Under the pieces are notes generated by a model that had not been told where the DNA came from, did no database searches, and saw only the letters and a program-made list of their open reading frames with translations. A stretch of DNA of 51,906 nucleotides from Neobacillus fumarioli NBRC 102428. Its GTDB lineage: Bacteria; Bacillota; Bacilli; Bacillales; Cytobacillaceae. Numbering within the stretch: the first letter of the stretch is position 1; each line of letters starts with the position of its first letter. Made by a program: the position numbers and the translations under genes. Location: positions 1 through 51,906 of the forward strand of contig NZ_BCUZ01000010.1 in the NCBI RefSeq assembly GCF_001591485.1, written 5' to 3'. This document shows, piece after piece, positions 25,925 to 33,959 of the stretch.

Positions 25925-26120
25925 TCGTAGGTTCCTTGGTGCATACAAAATAGGCAGGTTTCCTGGCTCATGATCATCGCTCCCTCCCGTCTTCCCATCC
26001 ATCAGAACAGTGACATTTGGCAGGTTGCTCCCATATACAGTGGCGGGACCGCGTTGGCATTTCACCAACTTCCCTTTTAAGCTACAATCCAATGAAGGAT
26101 GAGTAGCACCTATTTTCCCA
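25925..26120 (-). ncRNA. Cobalamin riboswitch of the btu/cob operon
   Basis: Minus strand. Seen in order: GGTGCTACTC (5' P1 side), AAAAGGGAAGTTGGTGAAA, CCCGCCACTGTAT with the conserved GCCACTG, GGGAGCAACCTGCC, ATGTCACTG, GGGAAGACGGG, then the B12 box GAGCCAGGAAACCTGCC at 25970-25953, and GCACC closing P1 near 25937-25941. All main landmarks of the AdoCbl aptamer are present. Binding of adenosylcobalamin should favour the terminator at 25833-25865. Any open frame read through this stretch is not a gene. Confidence 0.93.
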
Positions 26121-26141
26121 TATTCATTTTCTGTCCTATTC

Positions 26142-26170
26142 ATTATAAAAAAAGGCGACTGATTTGTATA
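26142..26170 (-). promoter_or_regulatory. Promoter of the cobalamin operon
   Basis: Minus strand -35 TATACA (26170-26165), 17-bp spacer, perfect -10 TATAAT (26147-26142). Transcription would begin about 26135, just ahead of the aptamer. Confidence 0.7.
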
Positions 26171-26209
26171 TGTTTTTTTCAATAATTTTAGTATTGAATC
26201 TTTCGATGA

Positions 26210-26677
26210 TTATGCAAAATTCCGGCAAAGGTTCGCCATTTCAATGGCAGCTGAAGCGGCTTCCCAACCCTTGTTTCCGGCTTTTGTACCAGCCCGCTCG
26301 ATTGCCTGTTCAATGGAATCGGTCGTTAAGATTCCAAAGATCACCGGAATGCCGCTGTTTAATGATGCTCGTGATACCCCTTTTGCTGCTTCGCTGCAGA
26401 CATAATCAAAATGTGGTGTTGCGCCGCGGATCACTGTGCCGAGTGTAATCACAGCATCATATTTTTTGCTGTCTGCCATTTTTTGTGCAATTAACGGAAT
26501 TTCAAATGCACCTGGAACCCAGGCAACATCAACATCTGCCTCACTGACCCCGTGGCGTTTGAGCGCATCGTGTGCACCTCCGAGCAATTTGCTCGTAATA
26601 AATTCATTAAATCGGCCTACGACAATACCAATTTTTAACCCTGTACCAACTAAATTTCCTTCAAAAATCATTCCCAT
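26210..26677 (-). CDS. ribH: 6,7-dimethyl-8-ribityllumazine synthase
   Basis: 155 residues, normal length. Motifs: [55 protein letters not shown] and [15 protein letters not shown]. It condenses 5-amino-6-ribitylamino-uracil with dihydroxybutanone phosphate, and in Bacillus forms the icosahedral shell around riboflavin synthase. ATG lies 9 bases after GGAGGG. It is the last gene of the rib operon; no clear terminator follows, so some read-through toward the btu riboswitch is possible. Confidence 0.95.
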   Translation of the reverse strand: MGMIFEGNLVGTGLKIGIVVGRFNEFITSKLLGGAHDALKRHGVSEADVDVAWVPGAFEIPLIAQKMADSKKYDAVITLGTVIRGATPHFDYVCSEAAKGVSRASLNSGIPVIFGILTTDSIEQAIERAGTKAGNKGWEAASAAIEMANLCRNFA

Positions 26678-26704
26678 CGTGTGATCCCTCCAAATGTAAT
26701 TTTT

Positions 26705-27898
26705 TTAATAATGAAGCAAATGCCCCAGTTTATCATGTTTTGTTCGTAAATATTTTTCATTTTCTTCACGCATTTCCATTTGCAGTGGAACTCGCTCGAC
26801 GACTTCCAGACCGTATCCTTTCAAGCCTTTTATTTTTCTCGGGTTGTTGGTTAACAGCTTTATTTTTCTAACTCCTAAATCTTTTAAAATTTGCGCACCA
26901 ATTCCATACTCCCGTAAATCGGCGCTAAATCCAAGCTTTTCGTTAGCTTCAACGGTATCATAGCCTTGTTCTTGCAGCTTGTAAGCCCGAAGTTTGTTCA
27001 ACAGCCCAATGCCACGGCCTTCCTGACGCATGTATAGAAGGACACCACTGCCGGACATTTCAATTTGTTTTAAGGCTGCATGCAGCTGCGGTCCGCAGTC
27101 ACAGCGATACGATCCAAAAACATCTCCGGTTAGGCATTCCGAGTGAACCCTGACCAAAACGGGCTGGTCCGAATCAATTTCACCCTTGACTAAAGCAACA
27201 TGTTCTTTATCATCTACGAAATTGGAATAGCCAACAGCTTTGAATTCACCATATTCAGTCGGAAGTTTGATTTCCACTTCCCGTTTTATCAATTGATCTG
27301 TTTTATTCCGATAGGCAATCAAATCTTTAATGGTAATCATTTTCATGTTCAGTTTGTCGGCAATCTTTCTGAGCTGTGGAACACGGGCCATCGTACCATC
27401 TTCATTCATGATTTCGCAGATAACTCCAGCCGGCTTTGCTCCGACTATTTTCGCCAAATCAACCGCTGCTTCGGTGTGCCCTGTTCTTCTTAATACCCCT
27501 CCGTTCTTTGCGATGAGAGGGAAAATATGCCCCGGCCGTTTAAAATCAGCTGGTTTTGCATCGGGATCAAGCATGCTTAAGATCGTTGCCGACCGCTCAA
27601 ATGCAGAAATGCCTGTGGTCGAAAATTTATGGTCGATGCTGACTGTAAATGCCGTTCCATGGGGATCTGTATTTCTTGAAACCATTGGCAGCAAGTCCAG
27701 TTTTTGTGCAAGTTCTTCTTCGATCGGCACACAAACAAGACCGCGGCCGTGTGTAACCATAAGATTAATCACATCAGGTGTTGCTTTTTCAGCTAAGGCG
27801 ACAAAATCCCCTTCGTTTTCTCGATCCTCATCATCACAGACAATGATGACTTTTCCTTCCTTTAACTCAGCTAATGCTTCTTCAATTGTATCAAACAT
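26705..27898 (-). CDS. ribBA: Bifunctional DHBP synthase / GTP cyclohydrolase II
   Basis: 397 residues. The N-terminal 200 residues form 3,4-dihydroxy-2-butanone-4-phosphate synthase ([39 protein letters not shown]); the C-terminal half is GTP cyclohydrolase II with zinc ligands in [15 protein letters not shown] and [21 protein letters not shown]. It supplies both precursors of riboflavin. The ribosome site AAGGAGAG precedes the ATG. Named RibA in B. subtilis; called RibBA here for the fusion. Confidence 0.95.
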   Translation of the reverse strand: MFDTIEEALAELKEGKVIIVCDDEDRENEGDFVALAEKATPDVINLMVTHGRGLVCVPIEEELAQKLDLLPMVSRNTDPHGTAFTVSIDHKFSTTGISAFERSATILSMLDPDAKPADFKRPGHIFPLIAKNGGVLRRTGHTEAAVDLAKIVGAKPAGVICEIMNEDGTMARVPQLRKIADKLNMKMITIKDLIAYRNKTDQLIKREVEIKLPTEYGEFKAVGYSNFVDDKEHVALVKGEIDSDQPVLVRVHSECLTGDVFGSYRCDCGPQLHAALKQIEMSGSGVLLYMRQEGRGIGLLNKLRAYKLQEQGYDTVEANEKLGFSADLREYGIGAQILKDLGVRKIKLLTNNPRKIKGLKGYGLEVVERVPLQMEMREENEKYLRTKHDKLGHLLHY

Positions 27899-27913
27899 GA
27901 CTCATCTCTCCTT

Positions 27914-28576
27914 TTAAAGAAAACCATTTTCCTGCAAAAAGGCAGCTGTGATCCCAGAATGGCCTTTTTGAGCTTTAGTATCCGAAAATTTTTGCATAAA
28001 ATGGCCGACATATTTGCCAATCATATCGCATTCCAGATTTACGATGTCGCCGGGACCTTTCAATCCTAAAACGGTTTCCGCTAGTGTATGTGGAATTAAT
28101 GACAATGTAAAGCTCGTTTCTGTTACCGCAAAAACCGTCAAGCTCGTTCCATCAACAGCGATGGATCCTTTTAAAATGACATATTGCAGAAGCTTCTCTT
28201 CGGTTTCTATTTCATAATAAACGGCATTTTCGTACGCCTTCTTACTCTTGATAACACCAGTACCATCGATATGCCCCGAGACAAAATGACCGCCAAATCT
28301 TCCGCCCGCTGCCATGGCTCGTTCCAAATTGACCTTTGAGCCGCGCCTTAAATCCTTTAAACTGGTGGTCTTCACTGTTTCCGGCATAACATCTACCGTA
28401 AATTGATTTCCGGTAAACGAAGTAACTGTCAGACAGACACCATTCACCGCGATACTGTCACCAAGGTGCACATCCTCCAAGATTTTTTTGGCCTCAATCG
28501 TCAGGACAAACGATTCCCCTGTCCGCATTATTGCTGAAACTTGTCCAATTTCTTCTATGATTCCGGTAAACATCAT
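27914..28576 (-). CDS. ribE: Riboflavin synthase (alpha subunit)
   Basis: 220 residues with two lumazine-binding repeats: MFTGIIEEIGQVS at the start, DSIAVNGVCLTVTSF, GHFVSGHIDGTG in the first half, and GSIAVDGTSLTVFAV, IPHTLAETVLG in the second. It dismutates two lumazines to riboflavin. The start overlaps the ribD stop by 4 bases after a GGGAGGAG site within the end of ribD, so the two are coupled. Confidence 0.95.
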   Translation of the reverse strand: MMFTGIIEEIGQVSAIMRTGESFVLTIEAKKILEDVHLGDSIAVNGVCLTVTSFTGNQFTVDVMPETVKTTSLKDLRRGSKVNLERAMAAGGRFGGHFVSGHIDGTGVIKSKKAYENAVYYEIETEEKLLQYVILKGSIAVDGTSLTVFAVTETSFTLSLIPHTLAETVLGLKGPGDIVNLECDMIGKYVGHFMQKFSDTKAQKGHSGITAAFLQENGFL

Positions 28577-29664
28577 TCATCTCCTCCCGGTTCAGCAATA
28601 ATCCGGAGATCCCGGCCAATTCTGTCCACTTGTTTCATTTCCAAGTTGATTGCCTCTAAAATATGTTCAATCCCCGGACCGCCAAAAGAAGTTGGGGCAA
28701 GTCTTCCGCCTAATAGCTTAGGCGCAATGTAACAGATAACCTGCTGAAAGGCACGTTCTTGCAAAAAACTGCCGTGTACCTCCGCCCCGCCTTCGACAAA
28801 TAGTGAAGTTATGCCGTGCTTACCAAGGACTTCAAGCATTTCCTTGATTACAATATTTGGTCGTTTCAGTTTGATTACTTGAACCCCAAAATCATGGAAT
28901 GCTGCTTCACGTTTCGAGTCAATCTCAGAACCGGTGATGATCCAAGTAGGCGCCGCCTTATCGGTTACAATTGCCGCTGTCAGAGGCGTGCGGAGGTGTG
29001 TATCTAAAATAACTCTAACCGGATTTTTTCCCCCTCCAGGAAGTCTTGTTGTCAAAGATGGATTATCAGTTATGACCGTATTAACACCAACTAATATTCC
29101 ATCATGCTGATGCCGGAATTGATGAACATCGGCACGTGCTTCCTCCCCGGTAATCCACTTGCTTTCTCCTGATACCGTTGCTGTTTTTCCGTCCAAACTG
29201 ACGGCTGTTTTCAATGTTACATAGGGCAGACCGGTTTGAATGTGATAGAAAAATACTTTATTTAACTCCTGTGCTTCCTGCTGGAGCAATCCGACTTCCA
29301 CTTCAATACCGGCATTTTTCAGTTTTTCAATCCCTTTGCCCGCTACTTTTCGATTAGGGTCCGTTGTAGCGATCACTACTTTTTTCATCTCAGAGGCCAC
29401 GATCAGATCAGCGCACGGCGGGGTTTTGCCGTAGTGGCTGCACGGTTCAAGAGTTACATACAACGTGGCTGCCTTCGCTTTATCCCCCGCCATACGGATC
29501 GCGTGTACCTCTGCATGCGGTTCGCCGGCTTTTAAATGGGCACCCATACCGACAATCTGGTGATCTTTTACCACAACAGCCCCTACCACGGGATTCGGGG
29601 AAGTCTGCCCAAGTGTCCCTCTAGCAAGATGTAAAGCTAATGTCATGTAATATTCGTCATTCAT
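28573..29664 (-). CDS. ribD: Bifunctional riboflavin deaminase/reductase
   Basis: 363 residues. N-terminal zinc deaminase domain with GEPHAEVHAIRMAG and EPCSHYGKTPPCADL (His and two Cys ligands), C-terminal reductase domain from about 145 (TLKTAVSLDGKTATVSGESKWITG, LFVEGGAEVHGSF). It performs the second and third steps of riboflavin synthesis. ATG lies 9 bases after AAGGAG. First gene of the operon, under the FMN riboswitch. Confidence 0.95.
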   Translation of the reverse strand: MNDEYYMTLALHLARGTLGQTSPNPVVGAVVVKDHQIVGMGAHLKAGEPHAEVHAIRMAGDKAKAATLYVTLEPCSHYGKTPPCADLIVASEMKKVVIATTDPNRKVAGKGIEKLKNAGIEVEVGLLQQEAQELNKVFFYHIQTGLPYVTLKTAVSLDGKTATVSGESKWITGEEARADVHQFRHQHDGILVGVNTVITDNPSLTTRLPGGGKNPVRVILDTHLRTPLTAAIVTDKAAPTWIITGSEIDSKREAAFHDFGVQVIKLKRPNIVIKEMLEVLGKHGITSLFVEGGAEVHGSFLQERAFQQVICYIAPKLLGGRLAPTSFGGPGIEHILEAINLEMKQVDRIGRDLRIIAEPGGDE

Positions 29665-29689
29665 CTTTCATTCTCCTTATCAGGAATGC

Positions 29690-29726
29690 AAAAAGGACCC
29701 TGAAAGGTATTTTCTTCAGGGTCCTC
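29690..29726 (-). terminator. FMN riboswitch terminator
   Basis: Minus strand GGACCCTGAA (29724-29715) pairs with TTCAGGGTCC (29704-29695) around a 10-base loop and runs into TTTTT. It lies just before the ribD ribosome site and should act as the off-state terminator. Confidence 0.88.
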
Positions 29727-29900
29727 AAAAAGGCAATAACAAACTAGGGCTTAAAAACAGGAATTTTTTGACCGATAGGAAAGCTTCGCAAGCGTGAAAT
29801 CACAGTCGAAACGCTGTACTTGCGGACGTATTTCGCCTGATGAAGCTCCCAGTCGGACTCGCCATTCGCGAGTTTCAAACCTGGCCTTAAACCTTTTTCC

Positions 29901-30050
29901 TTTCCTTCTCCCATCCAGACTTTAACTGTCGGCCCTGGAATTTCACCAGATCCACCGTTTAGCAAGACAATCATGCTAACCGGGTCACGGACTAAGAAGC
30001 AAAAGCTTCATCACCGCCGGTTCGGAATTTCACCTGACCCCGAAGGAAAC
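29901..30050 (-). ncRNA. FMN riboswitch (RFN element) of the rib operon
   Basis: Minus strand. P1 is TTTCCTTC (30049-30042) with GAAGGAAA (29908-29901). Between them the conserved RFN segments are GGGGTCAGGTGAAATTCC, GAACCGGCGGTGAT, AGTCCGTGACCCGG, CGGTGGATCTGGTGAAATTCC, GGGCCGACAGT and AAGTCTGGATGGGAGAAGG (listed separately in order). FMN binding should lead to termination at 29690-29726. An open frame can be read through part of it but is not a gene. Confidence 0.95.
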
Positions 30051-30092
30051 CGTATCTTAACCGATACGAGTTTAATAAATATTCAATTGTTT

Positions 30093-30130
30093 ATTATATT
30101 CATCTTACATCAGAATAGTTTTACTTGCAA
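30093..30130 (-). promoter_or_regulatory. Promoter region of the rib operon
   Basis: Minus strand TTGCAA (30130-30125), 17-bp spacer, TAAGAT (30107-30102); a perfect TATAAT (30098-30093) lies slightly downstream and could be an alternative -10. Either gives a start about 40-50 bases before the aptamer. Confidence 0.5.
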
Positions 30131-30190
30131 TGAGAACGCACAAATGTAATAAGGAGAAGTTGTTCCCGCTTCCCCCTCAATTTAATAAAT

Positions 30191-30661
30191 TTACTTATTG
30201 TAAGTTTTCACTGGTAAATAAATATCAAAATGAAGTTCACCATTCACATTTTTCTCTTTATGCTCCTCTTTATATACTTCGAGACTTAAGGCAGAGTGGT
30301 CATGTTCATAACCATAGTCTTTCATCCAGATGAAAATTTCTCGATAAGTTTTTTCGACTTCTTCCAGCTTTCCTTTATGGGTCGCATATACATAATTTTT
30401 ACGAGGGATCGTAAATCCTACCATGCCTTTCGGAATCTTCTCCAGTTTTTTAACCGGGGCTGTGACATAATAGGTGAATTCTGTTTCTCTACTATGAAAT
30501 GGTGCAATGAAAACAGGTTCTTCTGTCCGATTTGCTATTTCTGTAAGGCGTTTTTCCAACTCATTAAATAGAACGGGTATAGTTCTTTTTTGCGAATAAT
30601 TACCGTTCCATGAAATTCCAACAACTTTTAACTCATCTTTTACTACAACTTGGATGCCCAA
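30191..30661 (-). CDS. GyrI-like / AraC-type effector-binding domain protein
   Basis: 156 residues, the whole protein being one GyrI-like small-molecule-binding domain (SOUL-related fold): VVVKDELKVVGISWNG at 5-20, PVFIAPFHSRETEFTYYVTAPVKKLEKIPKGM in two segments mid-chain and FDIYLPVK at the end. Such stand-alone domains bind hydrophobic or cationic ligands and may act as xenobiotic-binding or hydrolytic proteins, or modulate regulators. No DNA-binding domain is attached. Strong GGGGGG ribosome site. It is monocistronic; its leader contains a long hairpin ending in a T-run. Confidence 0.75.
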   Translation of the reverse strand: MGIQVVVKDELKVVGISWNGNYSQKRTIPVLFNELEKRLTEIANRTEEPVFIAPFHSRETEFTYYVTAPVKKLEKIPKGMVGFTIPRKNYVYATHKGKLEEVEKTYREIFIWMKDYGYEHDHSALSLEVYKEEHKEKNVNGELHFDIYLPVKTYNK

Positions 30662-30713
30662 GCTAAAACCCCCCTTTATAAAATCAGCGTATTTTTATAA
30701 TTCAAAAAATCTT

Positions 30714-30779
30714 AAAAAAATCCTCTCAAAAAAATTCGACGAAATCACTCAATTTATTATTCTGAGAAAGGGATTTTTT
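30714..30779 (-). other. Long hairpin in the leader of the GyrI-like gene
   Basis: Minus strand AAAAAATCCC-TTTCTCA (30779-30763) pairs with TGAGAGGATTTTTTT (30728-30714) across a 34-base AT-rich loop. The 3' arm ends in seven T, so it can act as a terminator or attenuator about 50 bases before the start of the GyrI-like gene. Confidence 0.4.
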
Positions 30780-31051
30780 ACCTATTTATTGTTGTTATGT
30801 TGTTTCTATTTCCAATAAATTCAATACGATATGTAATAAATGAATAGTATATAGAAAACTATATTCATGTGGTGTTTTTATTTTAATAAAACGGTTATAA
30901 AAATACTGTCATAATTTGTCTTGTAGATAAAATTTTTAAAAGATTAGAAAACTTTCCTGTGGGATAGACCTTTTAGCATTCGTGAGCAATTCTTGTACCT
31001 CCCTGGTTGGGTACCGGATGATGCATACTTTCTTGATCTCTAGTTTCAAAC
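30780..31051. other. AT-rich spacer with no gene seen
   Basis: No frame here has a ribosome site or recognisable product. Composition is strongly AT-rich up to about 30960; promoter elements of the GyrI-like gene are probably in it, but none stands out. Confidence 0.5.
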
Positions 31052-31285
31052 GTCTTGATTATTACAGAACCAAGATTCTTTTTCTCTGCTTCCGGCCACA
31101 ATACCTTGATTGGAACTTGAATCGGGAGTTTTTTCTCTGCTTCCAGTTCCAATATCCTTGATTGGAACTTCAATCGGAAGTTTTTTCTCTGCTTCCGGTT
31201 CCAATACCCTTGATTGGAACTTCAATCGGGAGTTTTTTCTCTGCTTCCGGTTCCAAATACCTTTAATTGGAACTCAATCGGGATG
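31052..31285. repeat. Tandem repeat, 51-52 bp unit, about 4.5 copies
   Basis: Units follow the pattern TTTTTTCTCTGCTTCCGG, TTCCAATACC, CTTGATTGGAAC, TTCAATCGGGAG. Phase markers (the C after the T-run) fall at 31084, 31135, 31187 and 31239, so spacing is 51, 52, 52. A degenerate unit begins near 31052. Three units contain a perfect GTTCCAAT/ATTGGAAC type hairpin (31146-31168, 31198-31220, 31250-31273). On the minus strand a frame yields a 17-residue repeating peptide (EAEKKLPIEVPIK), broken by the 52-bp units. Function unknown. Confidence 0.8.
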
Positions 31286-31384
31286 CTTTTCAGTCAATTC
31301 CAGAATATTGTGTGTAATTGTTTTTCTACAATGTTATCAACTACTTTGTGACAAAAAATATCACAACTTCATTTTTGTATCTGT

Positions 31385-31416
31385 TAAAAAAGACCATTCG
31401 AAAAATGAATGGCCTT
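31385..31416 (-). terminator. Terminator of katA
   Basis: Minus strand AGGCCATTC (31415-31407) pairs with GAATGGTCT (31399-31391), followed by TTTTTTAA. It follows the catalase stop at 31432. Confidence 0.8.
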
Positions 31417-31431
31417 CTCCTTTTTTCTATT

Positions 31432-32892
31432 CTATTTCACCTCTTGAGGAATTGGCAGATTCAATCCTTTTGCGACCCTCTCACCATATTCCGGGTCTGC
31501 TTTGTAAAAATGCTGTATTTGCCTAAATTTAATATCATCACGTTCAACAGGTTTCATGGCTGCTACAATATTTTCCACTAATCGCGTGCGTTCTTCCTCA
31601 GACATTAAGCGGTATAAGTCGCCCGGCTGGGTATAATGATCTTCTTGGTCATATGCTGTTTGGCCTGCATTTCCCGAAACTGTAAACGGAGTTTGTCTGT
31701 GTTCCGGAACTTCTTGCGGTCCGCCATAACTATTTGGCTCATAGTAGACCGAACCGCCTCCGTTATTGTCGAGCCGCATGGCACCATCGCGCTGATAGTT
31801 ATTTACTTCGACTCTTGGACGGTTAATCGGCAGTAAATTATGGTTGGCCCCCACACGATAGCGGTGAGCGTCGGAATAGGCAAACAAACGACCTTGGAGC
31901 ATTTTATCCGGCGATGGTTCAATTCCCGGCACCAATGTTCCCGGAGAGAACGTTGCCTGCTCCACTTCAGCAAAATAGTTTTCTGGGTTCCGATTCAGGA
32001 CCATCCGTCCGACTTCGATAAGCGGATAATCTTTATGCGACCAAACTTTTGTTACATCAAATGGGTCAAAACGATAAGAATCGGCATCTTCTAACGGCAT
32101 GATTTGAACATAAAGCTTCCATGCAGGGAAATCGCCTTTTTCAATGGCATTAAATAAATCTTCTGTGTGGTAGTCGGGATTTTCACCCGCAATTTTTGCT
32201 GCAACATCCGACGCCATATTTTTAACAGTCTGCTCTGTTTTAAAGTGATATTTTACCCAAACTGCCTCCCCTTTGGCATTCACCCACTTGAAGGTATGGC
32301 TTCCATATCCGTTCATATGCCGATATGTTGCCGGTATGCCGCGATCGCCCATTAGATAAGTGACCTGATGCAGTGATTCTGGTGACAGGGACCAAAAATC
32401 CCAAACTGCATTTGGATTTTTTAAATGCGTTCTTGGATCTCGTTTTTGTGTATGAATAAAGTCCGGGAATTTAATGGCATCGCGGATAAAGAAAATCGGC
32501 GTATTATTTCCAACAAGATCATAATTTCCTTCTTCCGTATAGAATTTAACAGCAAAGCCGCGGGGATCACGGACCGTATCTGCCGAGCCCAGTTCGCCGG
32601 CTACGGTTGAGAAGCGGACAAACAGTGGAGTGCGTTTTCCAAGACCATTAAACAGCTTTGCCTTTGTATATTCAGACATATCATTGGTGACTTTAAAATA
32701 GCCATGAGCCCCTGCACCTTTGGCATGTACAACACGTTCTGGAACCCGTTCGCGGTTAAAATGGGCCAATTTCTCCAGCAAATGAATATCTTGAATCAGT
32801 GTCGGCCCGCGGGAACCGGCTGTCATCGAGTTTTGATTGTCACCAACTGGTGCCCCGGTTGCAGTTCTTAATGGATTCGTTTCCTTACTCAT
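31432..32892 (-). CDS. katA: Vegetative catalase
   Basis: 486 residues, a small-subunit haem catalase. Active-site His56 in [13 protein letters not shown], the distal Asn in [12 protein letters not shown], and the haem-ligand Tyr in [17 protein letters not shown]. It dismutates hydrogen peroxide in the cytoplasm. GAGGTGAGG precedes the ATG. It is monocistronic with its own terminator, and its promoter overlaps a PerR-like box, so peroxide induction is expected. The numbering and length agree with B. subtilis KatA. Confidence 0.93.
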   Translation of the reverse strand: MSKETNPLRTATGAPVGDNQNSMTAGSRGPTLIQDIHLLEKLAHFNRERVPERVVHAKGAGAHGYFKVTNDMSEYTKAKLFNGLGKRTPLFVRFSTVAGELGSADTVRDPRGFAVKFYTEEGNYDLVGNNTPIFFIRDAIKFPDFIHTQKRDPRTHLKNPNAVWDFWSLSPESLHQVTYLMGDRGIPATYRHMNGYGSHTFKWVNAKGEAVWVKYHFKTEQTVKNMASDVAAKIAGENPDYHTEDLFNAIEKGDFPAWKLYVQIMPLEDADSYRFDPFDVTKVWSHKDYPLIEVGRMVLNRNPENYFAEVEQATFSPGTLVPGIEPSPDKMLQGRLFAYSDAHRYRVGANHNLLPINRPRVEVNNYQRDGAMRLDNNGGGSVYYEPNSYGGPQEVPEHRQTPFTVSGNAGQTAYDQEDHYTQPGDLYRLMSEEERTRLVENIVAAMKPVERDDIKFRQIQHFYKADPEYGERVAKGLNLPIPQEVK

Positions 32893-32966
32893 TTCCTCAC
32901 CTCGTAAACTATTTTTAAAGACTTCAAATTTATTATGATATTATTTTATTAAAAATCAATATCAAA

Positions 32967-33002
32967 TTAAAATAATTATAATTTGATATTGATTAAAAAC
33001 AA
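32967..33002 (-). promoter_or_regulatory. katA promoter with PerR-like box
   Basis: Minus strand -35 TTGTTT (33002-32997), 16-bp spacer, -10 TATAAT (32980-32975). The plus-strand segment TTAAAATAATTATAA (32967-32981) matches the PerR consensus TTATAATNATTATAA at 13 of 14 defined positions and covers the -10. A larger inverted repeat, AATCAATATCAAATT (32954-32968) and AATTTGATATTGATT (32980-32994), frames the box. Confidence 0.7.
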
Positions 33003-33033
33003 ACTTGCTTGTACCAACTATTATATAGGTATT

Positions 33034-33076
33034 AAAAAAAAAGGGCGTTATTCCCTAAAATTAAGAAATAACATCC
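33034..33076 (-). terminator. Terminator of the HAD locus
   Basis: Minus strand GGATGTTATTTC (33076-33065) pairs, with two wobbles and one mismatch, with GGAATAACGCCC (33054-33043), followed by nine T. Confidence 0.75.
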
Positions 33077-33083
33077 TAAATTT

Positions 33084-33835
33084 TTAATGTAATGCCCACT
33101 TACGAATCGCTTTTGCTACCCCATCTTCTTCGTTTGTTGCAGTGACCCAGTCGGCTACTTTTTTTACAGCCTCCTGAGCATTGCCCATTGCAACCCCAAG
33201 ACCAGCAGCTTTAATCATCGCCAAATCATTAAGAGAGTCACCGGCAGCCATTACATTTTTCATCTCAATACCAAGCCTTTGGCAGACCAATTCCAATCCC
33301 TTTGCTTTCGTGATTCCCTTAGGATTCACTTCAATATTTTTTAATGTAGAATTCGTAAGTTCAAATTCCCCTTTTGCTTCCAGCTCCTTTAAGATCAATT
33401 CTCTTGTCGCATCATCATCAATCGTAAAGCCAAATTTCAGCCATTCTTTCGTATGTAAGTCTTCCGGCATTTCATTGTTCCAATTTCGTTCCGTATTGAT
33501 TGCCCAAAATTTGGTGTTATGCTGTTTGGATAACTCCCACATCCATTGAATCAGTTCTGCTTTCACAAGTTTTCTTTCCACCAGCTCGCGTTTTTCATCC
33601 CAAATTTCACTTCCGTTTGCTGTGACAAGGTAGGATGTCAGCTGAAGTGAATCGGCATGATCCCGGCTCGTGTGGATAGACCGCCCGGTGCTTAGAACGA
33701 CGAATATACCTTGTTCCTGTGCTTCTTTAATCGCCTGCCTGTTCCTTCGGAGATTTGCCCTTTATTATTCAGCAATGTTCCATCCATATCGAGTGCAATT
33801 AGTTTAATATCCACATCTTGTTTAAAATTTTCCAT
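33084..33835 (-). pseudogene. Cof-type HAD phosphatase with a frameshift
   Basis: The locus encodes a Cof/YkrA-like HAD hydrolase in two frames. From the ATG at 33835 the first frame gives IKLIALDMDGTLLNNKGQIS, with the nucleophile motif DxDGT (Asp16). Near 33743-33746 one base is missing; the second frame continues RQAIKEAQEQGIFVVLSTGRSIH and runs to the stop at 33084, with the C-terminal AAGDSLNDLAMIKAAG motif IV. Adding one base makes 251 codons, the usual length. The downstream part alone lacks motifs I and II and would be inactive. It could be real decay or a single-base sequence error. Members dephosphorylate sugar phosphates or flavin/PLP phosphates in the cytoplasm. Confidence 0.8.
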
Positions 33836-33916
33836 GCTGGTAAACGCCCCCTTATGCATTTTCCTTTCTTAAGGGTAACAAAACATTCCGACATTATCAA
33901 AAATACTGTTTTTGCA

Positions 33917-33959
33917 AAGAAGGGTGACAAGCACTTATTTGGTGCCTGTCACCCTTCTT
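33917..33959. repeat. REP-like hairpin with the GGTGACAGGCACC motif
   Basis: AAGAAGGGTGACAAGCAC (33917-33934) pairs with GGTGCCTGTCACCCTTCTT (33941-33959) at 17 of about 19 positions, loop TTATTT. The GGTG(A/T)CAGGCACC core recurs in many Bacillaceae genomes as short palindromes. Here it encodes the last residues of the phosphatidylserine synthase, and the stop codon lies in the loop. It may also act as its terminator, although the T-run is poor on the minus strand. Confidence 0.6.

Noticed and set aside
25919-26182. Open frame of 87 codons on the minus strand
   Set aside because: It lies inside the cobalamin riboswitch; the conserved RNA landmarks explain the sequence and no ribosome site fits.
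26169-26200. TTCAATA/TATTGAA hairpin after ribH as terminator
   Set aside because: On the minus strand it is followed by A residues rather than T, so it cannot be an intrinsic terminator in that direction.
29744-29974. Open frame of 76 codons on the minus strand
   Set aside because: It runs from within the FMN aptamer through the leader; GEIPGPTVKVW is simply the RNA consensus read as protein.
30973-31173. Minus-strand frame of 66 codons in the tandem repeat region
   Set aside because: No ribosome site; the peptide repeat is broken by 52-bp units. Described as part of the repeat array only.
31110-31581. Plus-strand open frames over the tandem repeats and the katA 3' end
   Set aside because: They arise from the repeats and from antisense of catalase; no start site or family similarity.
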